DNA from: Cryphonectria parasitica EP155
Lineage: Eukaryota; Ascomycota; Sordariomycetes; Diaporthales; Cryphonectriaceae
Direction: 5' to 3'
Assembly: GCF_011745365.1 (NCBI RefSeq)
Contig: NW_024468914.1
Location: 1,572,001 to 1,636,000, forward strand
DNA: 64,000 nucleotides
The translations under genes and the position numbers were made by a program. How positions within the stretch are numbered: position 1 is the first letter of the stretch; every line of letters starts with the position of its first letter. Shown piece by piece: positions 57,414 to 64,000 of this stretch. The notes beneath the pieces were generated by a model, which saw only the letters and a list, made by a program, of their open reading frames with translations, was not told where the DNA came from and made no database searches.

Positions 57414-57783
57414 TCATAAGCTGCTAAGCTGTAATATATTCTTCATTAGAATTATCAAAGATTTCTTTGAAAGCTTTTTCGAAGCTCTTAAAGGAATTGA
57501 ATATATTCTTAGTACTCTGAGTATATGCATTGGAATTGTTCTGATGCTCCAAGTAGTTGTATAGAGAAAGCTTATATTAGATAAGAGTATTCTTTTCAAG
57601 ATAAGTTTCTATAAGAATAATCTTTTCAGATTCTATAATGAACTGGATTATATAATACAAGAAATATGCTCTGTAGTAGATAAGAAATTTATATAGCATT
57701 TTCTGATTGCTGTTATATATAGCAAGCTTATTCATCTTATATGCTTTTTCAGCATCATTAGTAGCTGTAGAGATGAACTGCAT
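57414..57783 (-). pseudogene. Decayed gag of E3
   Basis: Minus-strand pieces AYKMNKLAIYNSNQKMLYKF, IYYRAYFLYYIIQFIIESEK and ETYLEKNTLI, near-identical to E1 gag with further transitions. Confidence 0.7.
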
Positions 57784-58011
57784 TTGCTGAGCTTATTAAG
57801 TTAGCTGAGCTTGTTAGTTAGTAATAATAGCGCTCTGGATCTGCTGTTGTTTGCATAGATTCTGAATATGCTGAATAAGCTGATACATCTAGTTAATCAG
57901 TTCTTTCTGAGTAGGAATGCGCAAGAATAAAGAAGTTTCTAGAGAAGCTATTGTATTCTGTATTGTTTAAGAGAATAATACTGAACTATTCTTGAATAAG
58001 AGTTGTTAAAA

Positions 58012-58476
58012 TGTAATAAGCATTGCAGCAATCCGAAGATTCCTAAGTATATAAAGAGAGTTTATACTAATAAGAGCAGTATTAAAATATTAAGTTCTTA
58101 AATACGGAACTATACAAGTTCTAATAAGCAATGCAAATATTCACTATCTTTGAAGCTACTCAGTATATAAAACTAAATACTTAGATTAATAACTAAAAAG
58201 CTATATACAAGATCTATCTAATAGGAATGAATGTATTCTTATATATTCAGCTTTTCAGTTCTATTAGTAGTATTAGTTGTTGGATTTCTTGGATTATCTG
58301 GATAATCTAACTGATCCGGATTACCATGGATCAGCTACTGATCCATTCTAATCCTGTAATTCTAATCCTTGCTTATGTAAGCCTTAGTTCTTGAGATATT
58401 GAATCCTTCTCTGTCTTTCCGAACAGTTGTTCCGGGTGTCCTAGCTGGTAACCTGCATGTTGGATGAGTCATAACA
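58012..58476 (-). repeat. 5' LTR of E3
   Basis: 465 bp, TGTAATAAGCATTGCAGCAA to GATGAGTCATAACA, followed by TACTG. Confidence 0.9.
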
Positions 58477-58481
58477 TACTG

Positions 58482-59398
58482 CTTTAAGCTATACTATCTT
58501 ATTAATTATTATTTTTGTATTAGAATTTCTTATTTATATTAGCTGGAAATTTTTAAGTTTAGCTTTCTTTCTTGAATTTTTTTATTTATTATTTGTATAG
58601 ATAATTATTAATATAAATTGCTTAATTAGAAAATATTGCAAAGTTTTCTAGCTAATTCTGCTTAAAGATTTTATTCTTAATATTATTCTTAAGTTTCTTA
58701 TAATAATACTTTATAAGATTCTTATCTTTCTATAAAAGTCTTACTAAGAGCTGCTTGAATCTGATTATATAAGCAGAAGCTGATTTGATCTGCTTAAGAT
58801 TCATAAGCTGCTAAGCTGTAATATATTCTTTATTAGAATTGCTAAAGATTTTCTTAAAAGCTTTCTCAAAGCTTGCAAAGGAATTGAATATATCTTTAAT
58901 ATTCTGAGTATATATATCAGAATTATTCTAATACTTTAAGTAGTTATATAGAGAAAGCTTGTATTAGATAAAAGCATTCTTTTCAAAGCAAGTTCCTGCA
59001 AGAATAACTTTCTCAGATTTCTTAGTAAACTAAATTATATAATGTAAAAAGTATACTCTGCAGTGAATAAGAAATTCATGCAGTATCTTTTAATTGCTAT
59101 TATATATAGCAAGCTTATTCATCTTATATATCTTTTCAGCATTGCTGGTAATTATAAAGATAAACTGCACCTACTGAGCTTATTAAATAAGCTGAGCTTG
59201 CTAATTAGCAATAATAATACTCTAAGTCTGCTATTAGTTATACAGATTCTGAATGCACTGAATAAGCTAATATATCTGATTAATCAGTTCTTTCTGAGTA
59301 GGAATGTATAAGAATGAAAAGATTTCTTAAGAAGCTATTGTATTCCGTATTACTCAAAAGAATAATACTGAACTATTCTTGAATAAGAGTTATCAAAA
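58482..59398 (-). pseudogene. E2 gag remnant and leader
   Basis: Resumes E2 gag after the E3 insertion and runs into the 5' LTR at 59399. Cognate of E1 44.77-45.70 kb. Confidence 0.6.
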
Positions 59399-59846
59399 TA
59401 TAATAAGCACTGCAGCAATCTAAAGATTCCAAAATACACAAAGAAGTTTATGCTAACAAGAGCAGTGCTAAGTATAAGCCTTGAATACGGAAATACAACT
59501 GAGTAACTGTACAAGTATTCACTGCCTTTGGAGCTATCAGAGTAGGAGAGTAATCTGATACTTAGATTAATAACTAAAGAGCTATGTACTGAATCTATCT
59601 AATAGTAATGAATGTATAGTTATATATTCAGCTCTTCAGTATGAATATATTAAATAGCAACATATCCAAGTTATTCTGCTAGCTCTAAATAGCATATATC
59701 CAAAGCTATCCTTCCTGATTGGCTGTGCTTATAACCTTAACTCTGGGTTATGTAATTAATGCTTTGTTAGAATGTTGGGTTCTTGACACCTGGTCCTTGT
59801 TACTCGTGACTTGTTTTGTGACCTGCATGTTGGATGGGTCATAACA
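59399..59846 (-). repeat. LTR copy G, 5' LTR of outer element E2
   Basis: 448 bp, begins TATAATAAGCACTGCAGCAA (TG eroded), ends GGATGGGTCATAACA. Confidence 0.85.
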
Positions 59847-60441
59847 TCTTTAGTTTTTCGAGAACAGGATTTAGAAGCATGAGACTTGTTAATTCTGTTC
59901 AACATCTTAATTAGAAAAGTATAATTCAATATATAAAAATCTTGCAAGAAAACTTATAAAAGATTATTAAGAATAATAACTAATAGAAAAGAAATGATAT
60001 TATAATTTATTCAGCTTATAGATTACAAAATAAGCTTTAGCAATAGAAACTAAGCATTAAGATATTATAATAAATAGCTAATCAGAATTATATAATTAAG
60101 AATTAAAATTATAATAAGAATGAATTATTTGAATTATTAATAAGCTAAGTAAGCTAAATCATCTAAATCATTAGTAAGCTAGATAAGCTATACTAAAGAG
60201 CTGAATATATAAGAATATATTCATTATTATTAGATAGATTATCAGAATATAACTCTTTAGTTATCAATCTAAGTATTCATTTGTTACATATTTAAATAGC
60301 TCCAAAGGTGAATGATCAGTACTTGCACGGATTACTCAGTTATATTTCCGTATTCAGTGAATTCTACTTCGATACCGCTCTTGTTAGTATAAACTCTTTG
60401 TATACTTCAGATCTTCGGATATTGCAGTGCGCTTCATTATA
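59847..60441 (+). mobile_element. 3' end of an oppositely oriented gypsy copy, LTR H 59998-60441
   Basis: 59847-59997 is the reverse complement of the internal sequence next to the other 3' LTRs and ends in a polypurine tract (AGAAAAGAAATGA). The LTR then reads TATTATAATTTATTCAGC to GCTTCATTATA, complementary to the other copies. It is heavily AT-converted. The rest of this element is missing. Confidence 0.75.
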
Positions 60442-60631
60442 CTTAGCTTCTTCCTCGCTTGCTTTCCACCGAAAATCATGATGTAGCTTAAGATATTGTA
60501 CCGCACAGTGAATAAGCCTCTTATAACCGCATCTCAGCTTACCCAACACTCCCATACTTTGTCTTTAATCTATTCTTCATATTTCCTTTTCCCTACTTCT
60601 CCCTCTTAGGTTCAAGATGCAGTATAGCTAT

Positions 60632-61255
60632 CTATAAGATCTGCGATATTAGCATCCTGTTTCTATTGGCCATCGTAGGAGCGGGGAGATGGGCGTAATG
60701 TCGGGGATCGAAGGAGGTGTCCCGTGCTCCAGCTGCGGTGTCGGCGTCCACGACCTCGAGGCAGATATAGTCGTGGTGGTGATGGTCGAGTCCAGGGGTC
60801 CAGAGTGGTGGTATGAATAAGGCCACCCTATGATGAGAGGGATGTGCAAAACCACGTACACGATGGAGAATACCAAGATGAGTACACCCATTAGGATGCC
60901 ACAAGATTTGAGCACAACCCAGCGCAAAAGAGCCTTGATAGGTGATGGGATGTAGACGCCAGAAGAGAACACAAATGACTTCTGCGTATAAGTCCCAGAG
61001 AAAAGCTAGAGCCCACCGGGCGATTCCTGGGATCCCTCCAGCTGTCATTTTGGTGTTACCCGCGCGTCCCCCTTCACAGGGAGACTGGTGGTGTTGATTA
61101 GGTGGCCTGGGTGGCTGCAGTGCTTTGGGGATGGGAACTAGCAGCTCCTCGTCTTGGAGGTGGGACACCTTCGCTGTGGGCGTAGCTTGGGTTCCCTGAA
61201 GCTTCAGGTTGGCCCTAAACCTCTCCTTCAGCTGGTATGGACGAAGCGGTGCCAT
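60632..61255 (-). pseudogene. Unrecognised gene with probable frameshift
   Basis: The minus-strand frame is open from 61540; the likely ATG is 61255 (MAPLRPYQLKERFRANLKLQ), with a Pro/Gln-rich stretch and TAGGIPGIARWALAFLWDLY. Near 60990 the protein-like reading moves to another frame that holds a strong membrane helix (LMGVLILVFSIVYVVLHIPL) and runs to 60649. No GT-AG intron fits between them, so a 1-2 nt indel is likely. Not recognised; probably a small membrane protein. Confidence 0.4.
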
Positions 61256-61747
61256 CGCGCTGGGGTGACCGGTCCTTGATCCAGAAGGGCGAGGGCGAGG
61301 AAGGTGGACAAGCAGAGAGGGCCGTGATGGTAGAGAGGCTGTTGAAGCCGTGTGTGTCAGGTCTCTGATCTTGCAATCAACTGTTCCTACGACTGGGCTT
61401 AAAGGTGCTTTTTTTTTTCTTTCTTTCTTTGGACTGGAGATTTTCAGTTGAAACGGTGTGCTACGAGTTCTTTGTGCCAAAGTGTCACATATTGTCTCGC
61501 CAGCCACAAGCCACAACAAGCGTGACGTGTACGCTTCCACTCAGTTCAACCCGCCAGAACCGGCCTGAGCAACTCTGTCCTTTCAGCTGTCGGCAGCTCA
61601 ACTCCCCCCTCCTCCCCCCCCAAAAAACCCTCCAAAAAGAACTCCTATCTATCTTGCCCAGGTTGTACGATCCATTTTGCACAATATCAACGACCCAAAA
61701 CGAACAGGAAAAAAAAAAAGGTCAAGGACAATCCTAGAGAATACAAT

Positions 61748-62431
61748 ATGTGGTCACTGCGTGTTACGATCGCCAGCATCTCTGTCACGGTAGCAGCACT
61801 CTTATTGGGTTGTACAAACTGGCCTGTCAGAACCAGTGACTACGAGAGCGACGGCAATAATGCTGCAGCACTCCAGGCAGCCAGATCTCAAGAAAACGCC
61901 GCGATAAGAAAACACGCGGACTGGGACAGCCCAGCGGGGGCGATCTGCAGGGCACACCAACAAGCCAAGATACACCTCGCCATCTCGACACCTGACCTTC
62001 CCCCAATCCCGCACGAGGTGCTCAACATCAACCTGGCCGTGTGCCCATTCGTACCGCTGGCAGGGCTGATTAGTGGGTTTGGTGTGCAGTAACTTGCTGC
62101 TGTCCTGGCTGTGCTGGACGCATACGAAGCGCGTGTCCAGGAGACATACATCTGGGCCCATCATGGGGCGTCTGAGCAGGATCTTGACTAGAGAAGTGGA
62201 GTCCTGTACGCACTGTCTCTTGCGGCCGAGCTTATGGTGACGCCGGCCTGGAGGAACCAATACATCCGCGAGGTGGTGCCTTTACTGCATAAAAGCGTCA
62301 CCAAGGTGCGCAGACGAAGTTGGCCAGGTGTCGGCGGCGGCGACGGCGACCAGGCCCCCGAAGAGCAGGCCGCCAAGGTCAAGGCTCTGGATCAATGGTG
62401 CCTGGATCACGGTGTGAGCGAGCTGATGTAA
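61748..62431 (+). pseudogene. Unrecognised gene with two stops
   Basis: One frame from ATG 61748 to the TGTAA end at 62431 holds TAA at 62090 and TAG at 62189. Coding character continues across both (LAAVLAVLDAYEARVQETYI, SLAAELMVTPAWRNQYIREV, KVKALDQWCLDHGVSELM). The N-terminus is a hydrophobic helix with a lipobox-like Cys (VTVAALLLGC), probably a signal anchor. Both stops could come from CAA/CAG by a single C-to-T change. It is divergent from the 60.6-61.3 kb gene across about 490 bp of pyrimidine- and purine-rich DNA, suggesting a former shared promoter. No family recognised. Confidence 0.45.
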
Positions 62432-62527
62432 ACGGTCCCATTGGCGCTAGAAATTCAACACTTACTAGTACAGTTTCGGACAAATGATTACATAACCCAT
62501 GACAGGATTGTCCGAACTAATCAGGAA

Positions 62528-62611
62528 GGGACCGCAACGATCGCACAGCGGTTCTTACGGTCCAAGGATGGGACCGCAACAGTCGCACTGCGGCAGCCAC
62601 GGTCCAGGACT
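62528..62611 (+). repeat. 42-bp direct repeat, two imperfect units
   Basis: GGGACCGCAACGATCGCAC and GGGACCGCAACAGTCGCAC recur 42 bp apart, each followed by ACGGTCCA. CG-rich with dyad character. Confidence 0.5.
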
Positions 62612-63090
62612 GAAGAGACGGATATATAACTACACAGTCCTTACCAATGGAAAGATCTTGTACATAGCTCTTTAGTTTGTTTGTTTGTTTGTGTTATTTG
62701 ACGCCAGAGGGAAAGGAAGCGTAGCTATCCTTTCCAGACCTCCCGAGGGGTATAAGGCGCGCTGAGCTAGGTTGCCTTCAAGCTTGGTTATAAGTCCAAG
62801 GCCAACAAGGACCTGATTGCGGCCCTCGCCCAGGTCTCTGGTGAATCCGCACTCGTCCATTAAGACAGCTGCCAGCAGGGCAACGGCCTGTGGCGAGGTT
62901 GCGTGGTGATATGGAAGGGGGTTGTTGAATCGGCGACTGCAGTCTGTGCCAACTGCTACTACAACGGAGGCGCCTCACTGTGCCACTGGCCAGAGCGATG
63001 CCTGGTGCATATATCCAATATATGCCGGCGACTCAGAGCAATGGCCGGTGTATATGAGAAAGACGAAAGAGGGACTCTACCTGAGCTTCA

Positions 63091-63918
63091 TCAACATTGG
63101 CCAATATCTGCAATAATCGGAGCGGCTCTTCGAGGGCCATGCCTAGGTTTCGAGATATGGATCCCTGCTTTCTTTTGAATCCGGCTAGCCCAGCTGCCAG
63201 CGGTCTGGCTGGAGATCTTCTCGTTGCGCTGCGCTGTGGAGCGCCGGAGAAGTCGGATCTTATACCATAGCCGGCGGTCTGAGAAGTCCGGCAGAGGCTC
63301 CTTTTCGCATCCGAAGCGCCAGAAGTACCAGAAAGCCACAGCGCTGACTACACAGCTGAGAGGGTCGCGATGCCGAAGCGCGCCGCCATACTGGATACGC
63401 GCATCTGTATTCTTTTTGCCCTGTCTCATTACAGCCACAAGACAGCGTGGCGGCGGCAGCCCTGATCGTCTCTGGCGATATGCCTCCGGCAGCGTGAAGC
63501 TGAACAGGTCTGGCATCTCGAGGGCCGAGCGCTCGCCAGGCCTCTAGGCAAGATGTGTGCCCAAGAGAAAGTCCCTATTGGTCCGCAGCGCCTGGCCTAT
63601 GGATCGGCTATAGCCCCAAGTCCAAGCTGCGCGCGTATGGTTAGGTATCTCGAGCTGCGAATACACATCTCGAAGAGTAAGGTCCAGGCGGTCTGCGTAT
63701 TCGTCGCGCTGTCTGGCGTACGTCTCGTCGCTGGGTTCTTTCAACAGATCCTTGAGCAACATAGTCCTGGGGTTCGGTGCCGCATTCATATTAACAGAGG
63801 TCTGGAAGGCCCAGAGCTTGACGATGGCTGAGATATAGCTCTTGACGGAGTTAAGGTGAAGGAGGAGCCGGATGCTTGGGTGCAGCGACGTGGCCCAGTC
63901 CGACTGGTATCTCCCCAC
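63091..63918 (-). pseudogene. Crypton-type tyrosine recombinase (Ndc10/GCR1-like), broken
   Basis: One minus-strand frame from 63918 to 63091 has a single TAG at 63546-63544. It reads VKSYISAIVKLWAFQTSVNM, RTNRDFLLGTHLA, (stop), EMPDLFSFTLPEAYRQ, QYGGALRHRDPLSCVVSAVA, FRFGCEKEPLPDFSD and SKPRHGPRRAAPIIADIGQ. I know this motif order from fungal Crypton recombinases related to the centromere-binding Ndc10 domain II. The HGPR near the end fits the HxxR of tyrosine recombinases. The region that should hold the catalytic Tyr (about 63090-62950) is scrambled by stops. The N-terminal part may lie beyond the visible start, toward the window edge. Confidence 0.75.
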
Positions 63919-64000
63919 AAAGGGGAATCAGCCTCGCATCAACATTCATCTGCCTTTTGGAGGCTTCTAGGGCGCTGTGGCCGTGGCGGTAGGGCTAGAT
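63919..64000. other. Window edge, upstream side of the Crypton recombinase
   Basis: Likely more of the Crypton gene or its leader; too short to judge. Confidence 0.3.

Larger units (their letters stand above)
50671..58476 (-). mobile_element. Complete Ty3/gypsy retrotransposon E3 (7806 bp with insertion), RIP-eroded
   Basis: LTRs 50671-51135 and 58012-58476 (465 bp each); perfect TACTG target duplication (50666-50670 and 58477-58481). Minus-strand orientation as E1. Contains a family-B LTR at 54628-54945, so its own length is about 7.48 kb. RT reads IAYLNNILIYS at about 54080-54112. The target is the gag region of E2. Confidence 0.9.
37994..59846 (-). mobile_element. Outer Ty3/gypsy element (E2), host of nested insertions
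   Basis: Minus-strand element with 3' LTR 37994-38446 and 5' LTR 59399-59846. Its own sequence is 37994-38728, 46166-46801, 49088-50670 and 58482-59846. The gaps are element E1 (38729-46160), a rearranged segment with family-B LTRs (46802-49087) and element E3 (50671-58476). Junctions of E1 and E3 restore E2 sequence when compared with the cognate regions of the inserted copies. Flanks CCCTG and TCTTT do not match, so the outer element was probably rearranged after insertion. Confidence 0.7.

Noticed and set aside
63091..63918. Starship captain (DUF3435) interpretation
   Set aside because: The motif order matches the Ndc10-like Crypton group better, and no captain-type motifs or cargo boundaries are visible.
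1..64000. CRISPR array, prokaryotic operons, rRNA genes
   Set aside because: No regular spacer-repeat pattern, no ribosome-binding-site-spaced gene strings, and introns throughout indicate fungal DNA.

Overview
The window looks like a chromosome segment of a filamentous ascomycete (Pezizomycotina). Evidence: genes split by many 50-90 bp GT-AG introns with CTAAC/CTGAC branch sites; Fot1/pogo DNA transposons; Ty3/gypsy elements eroded by C-to-T/G-to-A change as expected from repeat-induced point mutation (RIP); and fungal families (DUF3176-type membrane protein, NACHT-WD40, intracellular subtilase, DUF6603, Crypton recombinase). No species can be named from sequence alone. All gene models below were assembled by hand by following reading frames across introns.

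Left part, 0-13.6 kb, is normal gene space: a secreted lipocalin-type protein of the CrtC/Diels-Alderase group (minus, 0.4-1.6 kb), a DUF3176-like membrane protein with an in-frame stop in a possible 54-bp intron (plus, 5.7-8.3 kb), and a phenol-hydroxylase-type FAD monooxygenase with a 12-nt microexon (plus, 9.25-11.6 kb). Gene-poor stretches separate them.

From 13.9 to 20 kb the window is transposon-disturbed: a C-terminal scrap of an alpha/beta hydrolase next to a complete 2.2-kb pogo/Fot1 element with near-perfect inverted repeats and a transposase broken by two stops, then a TPR-like scrap and a second, more decayed pogo-type element. A small multi-exon gene with an internal stop lies at 20.1-20.8 kb.

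The most distinctive block is 21.3-30.4 kb. A 5-exon minus-strand gene (about 1263 aa) carries a long N-terminal region, a conserved middle domain and a C-terminal S8 subtilisin domain with an intact Asp-His-Ser triad. Beside it two gene fragments meet head to head near 26.55 kb: the 3' part of an unnamed gene (minus) and the 3' part of a NACHT-WD40 NLR-type gene (plus). Short in-frame tandem repeats coding Asp/Glu/Asn/Lys/Ser are frequent here. A decayed pogo copy, a truncated LTR and a DUF6603 pseudogene follow (30.8-33.3 kb), then an intact 9-exon MFS permease (33.5-35.7 kb).

36.2-60.4 kb is one AT-rich, RIP-eroded nest of Ty3/gypsy elements. Two full elements are defined by LTR pairs and matching 5-bp target duplications (38729-46160, ATTCA; 50671-58476, TACTG); both lie inside an older element of the same family (LTRs 37994-38446 and 59399-59846). 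All are on the minus strand. Each carries a plus-strand accessory ORF between pol and the 3' LTR. A second LTR-like repeat family of about 318 bp appears four times, once inserted into another copy of itself. The right end (60.6-64 kb) returns to normal base composition, with an unrecognised divergent gene pair, both apparently damaged, and a broken Crypton-type recombinase running toward the window edge.
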